A stretch of 64,000 bases of DNA from Autumnicola musiva (GCF_031846585.1 NZ_JAVRHK010000003.1:372001-436000), one strand, 5' to 3'. Positions 16,324-26,020 are shown, numbered from the stretch's first letter. The notes: generated by a model not told the origin, from the letters alone. Numbers and translations are program-made.

Positions 16324-18537
16324 TTAATTTTTATCCGCGAATGATTGCAATAAAGCCCGGACTTTACGGATATCTTCCACATAATATCTTGCGCTGGTTT
16401 GCTTTATCCCTACTTTTACAGTAATAGCACTGTCCGGCAATTCTTTGAACATAAACTCATCGGTCCAATCGTCTCCCAGGGCAAAAATGAAATCAAAATT
16501 CTTTCCTGCCAGTTTTTTATTGGCAGACTTTCCTTTATTCACTCCACTACTTTTTATTTCCAGCACCTTATTTCCTTCCAGCACACTGAGTCCACGGTTA
16601 GATATAAGTTCCTTTAGAACATTAGAAAGTTCATTAGCACGTCTTTCCCCGAGTTGCGGATCTGCTTTTCTAAAATGCCATGCCAGGGAATAATTTTTTT
16701 CTTCTATAAAAGTACCTGGAGTACGGTCTACAAAATTTTCTATTACCGGGCGTACCGCTTCCATCCAGTCATTTTTAACATTTTCCGATAACTGCCAATC
16801 ACTGTTGGACTTTCTTAACCAAGTGCCATGCTCAGAAATAAGATCTATAGGAGTATCCTCCCACCAATTCCCTAACGTATCTTTATCCCTTCCGCTAATA
16901 AGAACTACTTCAGTGTTTTCCTGCTTAATCAATTGTGAGATTAGTACTTTCAGTTCCTCGTCAGGTCGTGCATTTTCAGGTTTATCAGTAAAATTCACCA
17001 GGGTTCCGTCATAATCCAGGAAAAATATTCTATTACTGGCATTATTATAACGTTCCTTAAGGTCTTTGAGTACATTCGGCGTAATTCGCATTGCTTCAAA
17101 AGCCTGACGATTGTCTTCGGTATTACGTAAGGATTTCATGAAATCCTGCGCCCACTTTTCCACACTGTAACGTTTCAGTCTTTTCTGAAGCATTTTATTA
17201 CGCTCTATCTGCTCTTCCTTTGGCATTTCAAAAGCCTGCTTCAATGTTCTTGCAATCTGGTCAAAATTATTAGGATTGATGAGCAGGGCTTCATTCATTT
17301 CATGGGCAGCCCCGGCCATTTCGCTTAATATTAAAATTCCGGTATGGTCTGTTCTGGTTGCTATATATTCTTTAGCCACAAGGTTCATCCCATCCCGTAT
17401 TGGGGTTAGAAGTGCAATGTCACAGGAAGTATAAAGATCTACAAGATTTTCAAACGGCATGGAGCGGTAGAAATACCAGATTGGAGTCCAGCTAACCGTA
17501 GAGAATTTACCGTTAATTCTTCCAACAAGTTCATCAATTTCCCTTTTTAGCCGTTGATACTGCGGAACATTAGAACGGGAAGGTACTGCCAGCATTACCA
17601 GGCGTACCTTTTCAATAAATTCGGGATACTTATCCAGAAAGAATTCAAATGCGCGTAACCTGTTGGCGATACCTTTAGTATAATCCAACCTGTCCAGGCT
17701 TAATATGAGTTTTGCATCCGGAGTGGTCTTAAGGTGATGATCCAGCCTGCGTTGTAATTCAGATTTATCTTCAGCGGTATTCTTGAAATGGTTAAGAGCT
17801 GCCTTTTCAAATTTTTCGTAATCTATCCCCATGGGAAAGGAATCAACTTTTACAATCCTGTCAGGCAGGGTTATTTCATTAAAATCTACCTGATGCCTTA
17901 AAATCCTACTCACCGAGCTCAGGAAGTGTCTTTCATAATCGTAGGTATGAAAACCTATTAAATCTGCTCCTAAAACTCCCTCCAGAACTTCTTCCCTCCA
18001 TGGCAGGGTTCTGAAAACTTCATAAGAAGGAAAAGGAATATGGTTAAAAAATCCAATTATTGCATCCGGTGCATGTTCGCGAATCATATTTGGAACAAGG
18101 AGCAATTGATAGTCATGAACCCAGATATGATCTCCTTCTTCATAATGTTTCAAAACCTCTTCAGCGTATTTCTGATTTACTTTCTTATAAGTTTCCCAAT
18201 ACCAGTCATCCGATTCAGTATATTCCATAAAGTAATGGAAGAGTGGCCAAACCGTCCGGTTGCTAAAGCCGTAATAAAATCCATCAATTTCTTCAGAAGT
18301 GAGGTTTACCGCAATACAATCTTCTTCTTTTGCTTTTACTTTTACATCTTCTATAAGATGCCCGGGAATTTCTTCTTCAGGCATTCCACTCCATCCAATC
18401 CAGATACTATCACCTTCCTTATGAAAAGATTTGAGTCCGGTAGCCAGTCCCCCCACACTGGGAGTTACTTCTAATTGGTCATTTTCAATGTTAATTTGTA
18501 AGGGTAAGCGGTTGGATATAATAATTGTCTTGCTCAT
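16324..18537 (-). CDS. bifunctional trehalose-6-phosphate synthase/phosphatase
   Basis: Starting at ATG 18537 (MSKTIIISNRLP) the protein has 737 residues. Residues 1 to about 470 are a GT20 trehalose-6-phosphate synthase (SVGGLATGL, WVHDYQLLLVPNMIR, GFFNHIPFPSYEVFR, DGMNLVAKEY). Residues about 500-735 are the HAD-type trehalose phosphatase (FLDYDGTLVNF, LISGRDKDTL, ALGDDWTDEFMF). It makes trehalose from UDP-glucose and glucose-6-phosphate in the cytosol, mainly as an osmoprotectant. A frame extension to 18594 lacks family similarity. It is divergent from a GH15 glucosidase, 95 bp apart. Confidence 0.93.
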   Translation of the reverse strand: MSKTIIISNRLPLQINIENDQLEVTPSVGGLATGLKSFHKEGDSIWIGWSGMPEEEIPGHLIEDVKVKAKEEDCIAVNLTSEEIDGFYYGFSNRTVWPLFHYFMEYTESDDWYWETYKKVNQKYAEEVLKHYEEGDHIWVHDYQLLLVPNMIREHAPDAIIGFFNHIPFPSYEVFRTLPWREEVLEGVLGADLIGFHTYDYERHFLSSVSRILRHQVDFNEITLPDRIVKVDSFPMGIDYEKFEKAALNHFKNTAEDKSELQRRLDHHLKTTPDAKLILSLDRLDYTKGIANRLRAFEFFLDKYPEFIEKVRLVMLAVPSRSNVPQYQRLKREIDELVGRINGKFSTVSWTPIWYFYRSMPFENLVDLYTSCDIALLTPIRDGMNLVAKEYIATRTDHTGILILSEMAGAAHEMNEALLINPNNFDQIARTLKQAFEMPKEEQIERNKMLQKRLKRYSVEKWAQDFMKSLRNTEDNRQAFEAMRITPNVLKDLKERYNNASNRIFFLDYDGTLVNFTDKPENARPDEELKVLISQLIKQENTEVVLISGRDKDTLGNWWEDTPIDLISEHGTWLRKSNSDWQLSENVKNDWMEAVRPVIENFVDRTPGTFIEEKNYSLAWHFRKADPQLGERRANELSNVLKELISNRGLSVLEGNKVLEIKSSGVNKGKSANKKLAGKNFDFIFALGDDWTDEFMFKELPDSAITVKVGIKQTSARYYVEDIRKVRALLQSFADKN

Positions 18538-18606
18538 ATTTTTGATTGGTTCTGTTGCAGCCAAGTTGAATTTTCTTAAATTTCCGAAAATCATTTTAGA
18601 ATACCA

Positions 18607-18620
18607 TTCTTTTAAAAGAA
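18607..18620. promoter_or_regulatory. 14-bp palindrome between trehalose and GH15 genes
   Basis: TTCTTTTAAAAGAA is a perfect palindrome centred 19 bp before the GH15 start in the divergent intergenic region. It could be an operator for both genes, but AT-rich palindromes this short can arise by chance. No TAnnTTTG box is visible here. Confidence 0.25.
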
Positions 18621-18632
18621 CTTTAAGAATAT

Positions 18633-20432
18633 ATGGAAAACTTAGATTACGGAATAATCGGAAACTGTAAGAGTGCCGCTTTGGTCTCTAAGACAGGCTC
18701 CATGGATTGGTGTTGTCTCCCCAACTTTGATTCAGCAGGAATTTTTGCTAAACTTTTAGATGACGAAATAGGAGGAAGCTTTGAAGTTGAAGTGGGCGAT
18801 GACTATACTATAAATCAGGAATACCTTTGGGAAACAAATGTATTAAGTACAGTTTTTGAAAATGGAGAAGACGCCTTTCAGCTTATTGATTTTATGCCCA
18901 GATACCCCCGTGAAGATGGTTCTTTTTATGCCCCGCCGGATGTAATAAGATTCTTCAGATTATTAAAAGGTGCCCCGAAGATTAAGATTAAGTATGATCC
19001 ACGGCTGGAATTTGCCCGTGAGGATACTTTTAATGAAAATAAAGGTGAATATATAAAAAGTTATACCAGAGAAGGTAAGTATGACTCGATATTCCTCTAC
19101 TCAAGCTTTAAACTGGATGATATTCTTGAACGCAGGGAAATTACCTTAACAGGAAATGCTTATTGCCTCTTAGGCTATCACGAGAAACTTATAACACAGT
19201 CTCTGGACCGGTCTTATCTTAAATTTCAGCGTACTAAGACGTATTGGATGAACTGGAGTGAAAAAACTACCAGATATTCCCATTATCAAAATGAAATTAT
19301 GAGAAGTGCGCTGGTATTAAAAGCATTGAGTTATAAAAAATCCGGCGCTGTGCTGGCTGCAGCTACCACTTCTTTACCAGAAACTATAGGAGAGGAGCGA
19401 AATTGGGATTATCGCTTTTGCTGGATAAGGGATGCTTCCATGGTCATAAAAGTAATGGCCGGACTGGGACACGTGAAATCGGCAAAAGATTTTCTTCAGT
19501 TTATCATCAATATTATTCCCAATAAGGATGAAAAGATCCAAATTATGTACGGGATTAACGGAGAGAAAGAATTAACCGAACATATCCTGGGTCATTTAAA
19601 AGGCTATAAAAACTCTAATCCTGTACGAACAGGAAATGCTGCGTATATTCAGAAGCAAAATGATATCTATGGAATATTGATGGAGGTGATTTATCAGCAA
19701 TTTCTCCAGTTCGAAACCTCCCTGGAAAATAGTGAAGAGCTATGGACCATAGTACGAGGAATCGTGATGATTGTTGAAGAAAACTGGGAAAAACCCGATA
19801 AGGGAATTTGGGAATTACGTACGGAAGACCGTCATTTTGTATTTTCCAAACTTCTCTGTTGGGTGGCAGTTGATAGGGCAATCAAGATAGGAGAAGTACT
19901 GAGAATGGGTGTGAATGATACGAAGTGGAAAACCCTTAGAGCCGATATTTACAATGATATTTACAACAACGGCTGGAATGAGGAAATCGAGGCATACACG
20001 CAGTCCTATGGTTCTAAAGATCTGGATGCGTCTACTTTACTTATGGAATCCTACGGATTTATTGAAGCACGCGATCCACGCTTTATAAGCACTGTTAAAG
20101 CTACGGAAAAAGAACTTTGCCGGGATGGCCTTATGTATCGCTATAAAAATAAAGATGACTTTGGAGAACCTACTTCTTCTTTTACTATTTGTACCTTTTG
20201 GTTAATAGACAGCCTTTATAAAATTGGCGAAAAGGAAAGGGCAAAAGCTATGTTCGATCAACTTCTTTCTTACAGCAATCATCTGGGATTATTTAGTGAA
20301 GATATTGATTTTGAGACGAAGCGGCTGTTAGGAAATTTCCCTCAGGCGTACAGCCACCTTGCATTAATTGAAACTGCAGCTAATTTTAGTAAAGGACTGG
20401 TTTCTGAAGAAAATTTTTTAGGAGTCTTCTGA
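18633..20432 (+). CDS. glycoside hydrolase family 15 protein (glucoamylase or trehalase)
   Basis: In this 599-residue protein, residues 1 to about 215 form the N-terminal beta-sandwich domain (DYGIIGNCKSAALVSKTG, DWCCLPNFDS). Residues about 225-590 form the (alpha/alpha)6 barrel with the family block GEERNWDYRFCWIRDASM at 253-270. No signal peptide is present, so it is cytosolic. GH15 enzymes release glucose from alpha-glucosides, and some are trehalases. The neighbouring trehalose synthase makes trehalose turnover a reasonable guess, not a demonstrated one. Its 3' end overlaps the convergent MscS gene by 15 bp. Confidence 0.9.
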   Translation: MENLDYGIIGNCKSAALVSKTGSMDWCCLPNFDSAGIFAKLLDDEIGGSFEVEVGDDYTINQEYLWETNVLSTVFENGEDAFQLIDFMPRYPREDGSFYAPPDVIRFFRLLKGAPKIKIKYDPRLEFAREDTFNENKGEYIKSYTREGKYDSIFLYSSFKLDDILERREITLTGNAYCLLGYHEKLITQSLDRSYLKFQRTKTYWMNWSEKTTRYSHYQNEIMRSALVLKALSYKKSGAVLAAATTSLPETIGEERNWDYRFCWIRDASMVIKVMAGLGHVKSAKDFLQFIINIIPNKDEKIQIMYGINGEKELTEHILGHLKGYKNSNPVRTGNAAYIQKQNDIYGILMEVIYQQFLQFETSLENSEELWTIVRGIVMIVEENWEKPDKGIWELRTEDRHFVFSKLLCWVAVDRAIKIGEVLRMGVNDTKWKTLRADIYNDIYNNGWNEEIEAYTQSYGSKDLDASTLLMESYGFIEARDPRFISTVKATEKELCRDGLMYRYKNKDDFGEPTSSFTICTFWLIDSLYKIGEKERAKAMFDQLLSYSNHLGLFSEDIDFETKRLLGNFPQAYSHLALIETAANFSKGLVSEENFLGVF

Positions 20433-21479
20433 TTTTTGCTGGATAGGGCCGGGAATTTCTATTCTTGTACGCGGCAGGCTTTCAGGGTAATTCTTTTGAA
20501 GAAATACAAGTATTTTTTCTCTTAGAAGTACCCTGAGGTCCCACGCCGTAGGTGAATCCTTGGCACTAACCAGTAAACGGATCTGTACTGATTTTTCTGT
20601 GGTATCAGTAACCTGCACCACGTTTACGTCTTTGTCCCATAGAGGTGTGCTTTCTAAAATCCGGGTTTGTTCAGCTCTTAACTCTTCAAACGGAACATTA
20701 TAATCTGTATAAATATAAACGGTTCCAAGAATGTCGGCCGATTGGCGCGTCCAGTTTTGGAAAGTGTTTTCAATAAAGTAAGTAGAAGGTACTACCAACC
20801 TTCGTTTATCCCATATTTTCACAACAACATAGGTTAGGGTAATTTCTTCAATACGGCCCCATTCTCCTTCAACAATTACTACATCTTCCAGCCTCATTGG
20901 CTGGGTAATTGCAATTTGTATTCCGGCAAGCAGAGTTCCAATTGCTTTTTGTGCTGCAAGTCCAATAATAATCCCTGCAATTCCTGCGGAAGTTAAAAGG
21001 CTTACTCCTACAGAGCGAATGCTTTCAAAACTCATAAGAGCAATTCCAAGGGCCAGAATAACAATTATAAAAATAACTATGTTCTCCAGGATCATAAATT
21101 GAGTATAAACTTTTCTGGCTTTAAGGTTATCTTCAGAAGAAACATCATATTTCCCCAGCATGTGGTTTTTGAAAATTCTTAACCCTATAACTAAAAACCA
21201 GGCGATGCTAAGGATAAACCCTATAGTTGTTATATGCCCCACAACAACGTAAGTATATTCAAAATGAAAAATTTCACCTAGAATGGCTACCTTTCCCAGC
21301 AAACAGATAAGAAAGATAAGTAGTGGGATTTTTATTCGTTGCGCAAAATTTACCGGAAGGACATTACGCGGATCTTTACCTATTTTTTTAAGAATGTAAT
21401 AAGTAATGCCAAAAAGAGCAATTAACACTACTATTCCAACAATTGAATATTTAACCCATTCCTGATCCATATCATTCAT
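20418..21479 (-). CDS. MscS-type mechanosensitive channel
   Basis: From ATG 21479 the protein has 353 residues (a longer frame to 21587 adds an unrelated N-terminus). Four hydrophobic helices occupy residues about 10-165. A pore-helix-like segment rich in Gly and Ala follows (SAGIAGIIIGLAAQKAIGT), then the beta domain (LEDVVIVEGEWGRIEEITLTY, shown in part) and the C-terminal alpha/beta domain. It is an inner-membrane channel that releases solutes on hypo-osmotic shock, which fits the adjacent trehalose genes. Its 3' end overlaps the GH15 gene by 15 bp in tail-to-tail orientation. Confidence 0.92.
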   Translation of the reverse strand: MNDMDQEWVKYSIVGIVVLIALFGITYYILKKIGKDPRNVLPVNFAQRIKIPLLIFLICLLGKVAILGEIFHFEYTYVVVGHITTIGFILSIAWFLVIGLRIFKNHMLGKYDVSSEDNLKARKVYTQFMILENIVIFIIVILALGIALMSFESIRSVGVSLLTSAGIAGIIIGLAAQKAIGTLLAGIQIAITQPMRLEDVVIVEGEWGRIEEITLTYVVVKIWDKRRLVVPSTYFIENTFQNWTRQSADILGTVYIYTDYNVPFEELRAEQTRILESTPLWDKDVNVVQVTDTTEKSVQIRLLVSAKDSPTAWDLRVLLREKILVFLQKNYPESLPRTRIEIPGPIQQKSEDS

Positions 21480-21592
21480 AAAATAAACTTCTTTGGGGAT
21501 TTCCTTAAATCTATTAAAAAAGAAATATTTTTGTGCTAAATTCAGAAAAATTAAAAAGCTTTTAACTGATAACATTTCTCGTAACAACTATT

Positions 21593-22495
21593 ATGTACAA
21601 AGAAATTCTTACTATCTCAGCCATTCTATTTATGTTGATTCCTATTGTCACTATCGCTCAACATCAGTCTGTAATAGCTGAAAATGCTGGACCAGAACTT
21701 GTTTCAGACGATTTTGAATTTACCGAAGGTCCTGCGGCAGACAGGTTGGGTAATGTGTATTTTACAGACCAGCCAAATAATAATATTCATAGGTGGAATT
21801 TAGAAACAGGAGAAATTTCAGTATTTCTTGAAAATGCAAAAAGGGCTAACGGGCTTTTTATTGATAATGAAGGAAATATCCTGGCCTGTGCCGATAAAAA
21901 TTTTCAGTTAATAAAGATTACGCCACAAAAGGAAATGAAAGTGCTAATAGATAATTTTGAAGGAAAAAATTTGAATGGTCCTAATGATTTGTGGATGGAT
22001 AATAAAGGCGGGATATATCTTACAGACCCTTATTATCAAAGACCATACTGGGAACGCACTTCTCCTGAACTGGAAAGTCAAAATGTCTATTATCTGGCTC
22101 CTGGTGCAAAATCGTTAGTTTCTGTAGCAAAAGGCCTTGTGCAACCAAACGGAATAATTGGAACTCCAGATGGAAAGAAGCTGTATGTAGCAGATATTGG
22201 TGATAATAAAACATATTCTTATTCTATTGCAGAAGATGGCAGCCTTTACAACAGGAAACTTTTTGTGGAACAGGGATCAGATGGTATGACCCTGGATAAC
22301 GAGGGAAATGTTTACTTAACCGGAGATGGCGTGACAGTTTACAATGAAAATGGAGAGCAAATTCATCATATTCCGGTAGATGAAGACTGGACGGCAAACG
22401 TGACTTTTGGGGGAGAAAATCATTCAACACTATTTATAACTGCAATGGATGCTTTATATAGCCTTGAGATGAAAGTAAAAGGAACACGCTGGTAA
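21593..22495 (+). CDS. SMP-30/gluconolactonase family secreted protein
   Basis: The 300-residue protein has a signal peptide (about 22 residues, ending at VTIAQ). The six-bladed beta propeller shows the metal-site residues expected for the family: Glu in FTEGPAAD, Asn in LNGPNDLW and Asp in YVADIGDN. It would hydrolyse a sugar lactone in the periplasm. A lactone is the product of C1 sugar oxidation, so a link to the GMC dehydrogenase at 6-8 kb is possible but the genes are 14 kb apart. It has its own downstream terminator. Confidence 0.9.
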   Translation: MYKEILTISAILFMLIPIVTIAQHQSVIAENAGPELVSDDFEFTEGPAADRLGNVYFTDQPNNNIHRWNLETGEISVFLENAKRANGLFIDNEGNILACADKNFQLIKITPQKEMKVLIDNFEGKNLNGPNDLWMDNKGGIYLTDPYYQRPYWERTSPELESQNVYYLAPGAKSLVSVAKGLVQPNGIIGTPDGKKLYVADIGDNKTYSYSIAEDGSLYNRKLFVEQGSDGMTLDNEGNVYLTGDGVTVYNENGEQIHHIPVDEDWTANVTFGGENHSTLFITAMDALYSLEMKVKGTRW

Positions 22496-22513
22496 TATTC
22501 AAATAATTACAAA

Positions 22514-22540
22514 AAAGCCGCTCCGGAGGGGAACGGCTTT
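22514..22540. terminator. shared terminator between convergent genes
   Basis: AAAGCCG and CGGCTTT flank a partly paired core (TCC with GGG). The run of six T on the minus strand suits the acyl-CoA dehydrogenase operon. The plus strand has a shorter T run for the gluconolactonase-like gene. Confidence 0.8.
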
Positions 22541-22566
22541 CATCTGATTATGAACGCAATGTATGT

Positions 22567-24378
22567 TTAAAAGCAATATTTATTTTCTGAAGTCAGTTTC
22601 TCAGCAATTGTATTTCTCAATTGAACCACGTTTGGCTGATTTTGATATTTGGTGAAACGTTTTAAGCCCATTAGCATCATACGCTGTTCGTCACCTTCAG
22701 CAAAAGAAACTATTCCTTCTTTTGCTTTCTGGTTTACGGTGTCTACAGCATGGTACAAATACAACCTGGCCATTGCAATTTGCTCTTTTTGAGCATCTTC
22801 ACCATAGCGTTTTGCATTTTTCTCTGCTCTTAAAATCGCAGATTCCGCAAGATAAATTTCAATCAAAATATCTGCGGAAGCCATTAAAAGCTGCTGATGT
22901 TCTTCCAGCTGAGGTCCAAATTTTTGGACGGCACTTCCGGCAGTCATTAAAAACACCTTTTTCAGTTTACCGACCATTTCCTTTTCTTCTGCAAATAATT
23001 CAGAATAATCAGGTTTGTCCATAGAAGGGATTCCGGTTAATTCATCTGCAACTGCAGTCGCAGGCCCTAAAAGGTCAACATGGCCTTTCATGGCCTTCTT
23101 AACCAACATTCCTACCACCAACATTCTGTTGATCTCGTTTGTACCCTCATAAATCCTGGCAATACGGGCATCTCTCCAGGCAGATTCCATTGGGGTATCT
23201 GCAGAGAATCCCATTCCGCCAAAAATCTGGATCCCTTCATCACTACAATTCTGGATATCTTCGGAACAGGCTACCTTTAAAATCGAACATTCAATGGCAT
23301 ACTCTTCCACTCCTTTAAGCTCTGCTTCAGCATGAGAACTGCCATTTTCCACCCTTATGTTAATACGATCTTCAATATTTTTAGCCGCACGGTAAGACGC
23401 CGCTTCTCCTGCATATGCTGAAGTGGCCATTTCGGCGAGTTTAGATTTTATAGCACCAAATTTGGAAATTGGAGTACCAAACTGCACCCTGTCATTTGCA
23501 TATTTCACTGAAAGATCTGTAACCCTGCGTTGTGCATCCAAAGAAGCTGCGGCCAGTTTAATTCTCCCGATGTTCAATGCATTCATGGCTATTTTAAAAC
23601 CATTTCCGCGATCTGAAAGCATGTTTTCCACCGGAACCTTAGTGTCGTTGAAGAAAACCTGGCGGGTAGAGGAGGAGTGGATTCCCAGCTTTTTCTCTTC
23701 TTCGCCAAAAGTAATTCCATTCTCAGGATCATTTTCAACTATAAAGCCGGTGATGTTTTTATCATCTTCAATTCTGGCAAAAACAATAAAGACATTTGCA
23801 AAACCGGCATTTGAAATCCACATTTTTTGTCCGCTAATGTTATAGCTTTTTCCGTCTTCAGAAAGAACCGCTTTGGTTTTTCCTGAATTCGCGTCGCTTC
23901 CTGCTCCCGGTTCGGTAAGACAATAAGCACCAAACCATTCCCCGGTCGCTAACTTGGGAACGTATTTTTTCTTCTGTTCCTCGGTTCCGTAAAGGGTGAT
24001 CGGCATGGTTCCAATTCCAGTATGCGCACCAAAAGCAGTGGCGATAGAACCCGTAGCTCCCGAAATGTAATCGCAAACCAGCATGGTCGAGACAAAGCCC
24101 ATTCCCAGCCCGTCGTATTCTTCAGGTACTGCAACTCCAAGAAAGCCAAGTTCCCCGGCTTTGCGCATTACTTCTTCAGTTAAATCACAATTTTTCTTTT
24201 CGAATTCTTCCTTATTCGGCCAGATTTCGCGTTCCACGAATTCCTTTACAGAATCGCGCATCATAATTTGTTCGTCGTTAAAGTCTTCAGGAGTGAAAAC
24301 ATCTTCGCAGTTGATTTCCTTCACCAGAAACTGGCCACCGCGTAGTAATTCTTTTGAATTTAATGTTGTATTGCTCAT
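22567..24378 (-). CDS. acyl-CoA dehydrogenase
   Basis: From ATG 24378 (MSNTTLNSKELLRGGQFLV) the protein has 603 residues. The flavoenzyme core (residues about 25-435) contains CLTEPGAGSDANS and KMWISNAGFANV of the FAD site. IQIFGGMGFSADTPMESAWRD carries the usual C-terminal motif, and RIYEGTNEINRM follows. A further helical C-terminal domain of about 150 residues marks the larger subfamily usual in Bacteroidetes fatty-acid operons. It catalyses the first step of beta-oxidation. It is the last gene of the operon and is separated from thiolase by a four-helix-bundle cassette. Confidence 0.95.
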   Translation of the reverse strand: MSNTTLNSKELLRGGQFLVKEINCEDVFTPEDFNDEQIMMRDSVKEFVEREIWPNKEEFEKKNCDLTEEVMRKAGELGFLGVAVPEEYDGLGMGFVSTMLVCDYISGATGSIATAFGAHTGIGTMPITLYGTEEQKKKYVPKLATGEWFGAYCLTEPGAGSDANSGKTKAVLSEDGKSYNISGQKMWISNAGFANVFIVFARIEDDKNITGFIVENDPENGITFGEEEKKLGIHSSSTRQVFFNDTKVPVENMLSDRGNGFKIAMNALNIGRIKLAAASLDAQRRVTDLSVKYANDRVQFGTPISKFGAIKSKLAEMATSAYAGEAASYRAAKNIEDRINIRVENGSSHAEAELKGVEEYAIECSILKVACSEDIQNCSDEGIQIFGGMGFSADTPMESAWRDARIARIYEGTNEINRMLVVGMLVKKAMKGHVDLLGPATAVADELTGIPSMDKPDYSELFAEEKEMVGKLKKVFLMTAGSAVQKFGPQLEEHQQLLMASADILIEIYLAESAILRAEKNAKRYGEDAQKEQIAMARLYLYHAVDTVNQKAKEGIVSFAEGDEQRMMLMGLKRFTKYQNQPNVVQLRNTIAEKLTSENKYCF

Positions 24379-24407
24379 GTTGTTTGTTATTAATGGAATC
24401 ATGAAAA

Positions 24408-24817
24408 AAGAGCCAGGAATTAGGACAAGGTATCGATGAATTTAGAAATCATTCGCTGAATTTGTTGAACCTTTTCCTCTAATGCTTCAAATTTTTCTTT
24501 GGTTATATACTGTTCTTTATATGCGATAATTATCTGTGTTTCCCATTCAAAGGAAGAGCCAAGGCTAGCTTCCAGATAGGTTCTAAAATGTTTGTTTGTA
24601 GATTTACTCGTGCCCTCAGCAATGTTAGACGGGATAGAAACAGCACATCTCGTAAGCTGGGAAACAAGATTGAATTTTTCAGAATCAGGAAATGTTTTTA
24701 CGACATTGTATGTTTCCTGAACCAGAACGATACTTTCCTGCCAAATTTTAAGATTTTTAAAATTGTGCCTTTTCATTTTCTAGCTACCTGATTCCTGTTT
24801 CCTGCTTCTTGTCTCCC
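24408..24817. repeat. cassette 1: four-helix-bundle gene flanked by inverted heptamer arrays
   Basis: The right flank (24783-24817), read on the minus strand from outside in, is five consecutive heptamers: GGGAGAC, AAGAAGC, AGGAAAC, AGGAATC, AGGTAGC. The left flank (24408-24428), read on the plus strand from outside in, is AAGAGCC, AGGAATT, AGGACAA. The two arrays are therefore inverted copies of a degenerate AGGAAnC heptamer, and they bracket exactly one gene. The left array overlaps that gene's stop codon. The cassette fills the whole gap between the thiolase and acyl-CoA dehydrogenase genes. Confidence 0.7.
24420..24776 (-). CDS. four-helix-bundle protein (23S rRNA intervening-sequence protein family)
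   Basis: The 118-residue protein has the signature FKNLKIWQESIVLVQETY at residues 6-23, VSIPSNIAEG at about 47-56, and a helical remainder. This is the family encoded in 23S rRNA intervening sequences of spirochaetes and Coxiella, also related to Avd of diversity-generating retroelements. No rRNA or reverse transcriptase lies nearby. It sits on the same strand as the fatty-acid genes and is probably co-transcribed with them, although nothing suggests a metabolic role. The molecular function is unknown; a nucleic-acid-binding pentamer is a reasonable expectation for the family. Confidence 0.9.
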   Translation of the reverse strand: MKRHNFKNLKIWQESIVLVQETYNVVKTFPDSEKFNLVSQLTRCAVSIPSNIAEGTSKSTNKHFRTYLEASLGSSFEWETQIIIAYKEQYITKEKFEALEEKVQQIQRMISKFIDTLS

Positions 24818-24825
24818 TTTTAAAT

Positions 24826-26016
24826 CTAATTTAAAACCTCATACACTCCCGCAGCTCCCTGCCCGGTTCCAACACACATGGTTACAAGGCAATGTTTGTT
24901 CTTAAGATTTCTCTTGCGCATTTCATCAAAGATCTGAACAGAAAGTTTTGCACCTGAACAACCGAGTGGATGTCCCATTGCAATCGCACCGCCGTTTACG
25001 TTTACCAGATCCGGATTTAATCCTGTTTCCCGAATTACCGCTAAAGATTGAGAAGCAAAAGCTTCGTTAAGCTCTACCAGTTCCATATCCTCTTTTTTGA
25101 GTCCGGCGCGCTTTAAAGCTTTAGGAATAGCAATTACAGGGCTTATTCCCATTACTCTTGGATCTACTCCGGCAACTCCATAACTTACAAGCCGTGCAAT
25201 AGGTTCAAGGTTCAGTTCTTTAACCATTTCTTCATTCATCACCATTACAAAGGCAGCTCCATCACTCATTTGTGAAGCATTACCTGCCGTAACGCTACCC
25301 CCATCAGCAAATACCGGTCTTAAACGGGAAAGCGCTTCTACAGAAGTATCTGCGCGGGGACCTTCATCCTGGCTCACGGTATACTTTCGGGTTTCTTTCT
25401 TTCCTTCATCGTTTATAAAGTTTTCCTCAACCTCAATAGGAACGATCTGATCCTTAAATTTATCTTCTTTAAGCGCATTTAACGCTTTTTGGTGAGAATT
25501 ATAAGCAAATTCATCCTGGTCTTCACGGCTGATATTGTACCTTTTTGCAACCTCTTCTGCAGTTAATCCCATGCCCCAGTAATAATCTTCGTGGCCTTCT
25601 TTTGCCACCTGATAATTTGGAACGGGTTTGTAACCACCCATTGGAATATAGCTCATACTTTCTGAACCACCCGCAATAATACAGTCTGCCATTCCCGCCT
25701 GAATCTTTGCAGAGGCCATCGCAATAGTTTCAATTCCGGAAGCGCAGTACCGGTTTACAGTCACGCCGGGAACATCTTCTATATTGAGGCCCATCAATGA
25801 AATTAAACGTCCCATATTTAAGCCCTGTTCTGCTTCTGGCATTGCATTTCCAACCATTACGTCGTCAATACGTTTTTTATCCAGCTGCGGAAGCTCTTTC
25901 ATTAAATGTTCAATAGTTTCAGCAGCCAGTTCATCCGGCCTTTTAAATCTGAAAACCCCACGTGGAGCCTTTCCCACTGCGGTTCTATATGCTTTTACTA
26001 TGTATGCTGTTTTCAT
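24826..26016 (-). CDS. acetyl-CoA C-acyltransferase (thiolase)
   Basis: The 396-residue thiolase has nucleophile Cys91 (NRYCASGIET), His349 (GHPLGCSGAK) and second catalytic Cys381 (MCVGTGQGAAG). Full family length and all catalytic residues are present. It cleaves 3-ketoacyl-CoA with CoA, the last step of each beta-oxidation round. The order FadB-like, thiolase, acyl-CoA dehydrogenase is usual for Bacteroidetes, but here both junctions are separated by four-helix-bundle cassettes. Confidence 0.96.
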   Translation of the reverse strand: MKTAYIVKAYRTAVGKAPRGVFRFKRPDELAAETIEHLMKELPQLDKKRIDDVMVGNAMPEAEQGLNMGRLISLMGLNIEDVPGVTVNRYCASGIETIAMASAKIQAGMADCIIAGGSESMSYIPMGGYKPVPNYQVAKEGHEDYYWGMGLTAEEVAKRYNISREDQDEFAYNSHQKALNALKEDKFKDQIVPIEVEENFINDEGKKETRKYTVSQDEGPRADTSVEALSRLRPVFADGGSVTAGNASQMSDGAAFVMVMNEEMVKELNLEPIARLVSYGVAGVDPRVMGISPVIAIPKALKRAGLKKEDMELVELNEAFASQSLAVIRETGLNPDLVNVNGGAIAMGHPLGCSGAKLSVQIFDEMRKRNLKNKHCLVTMCVGTGQGAAGVYEVLN

Positions 26017-26020
26017 GTTT

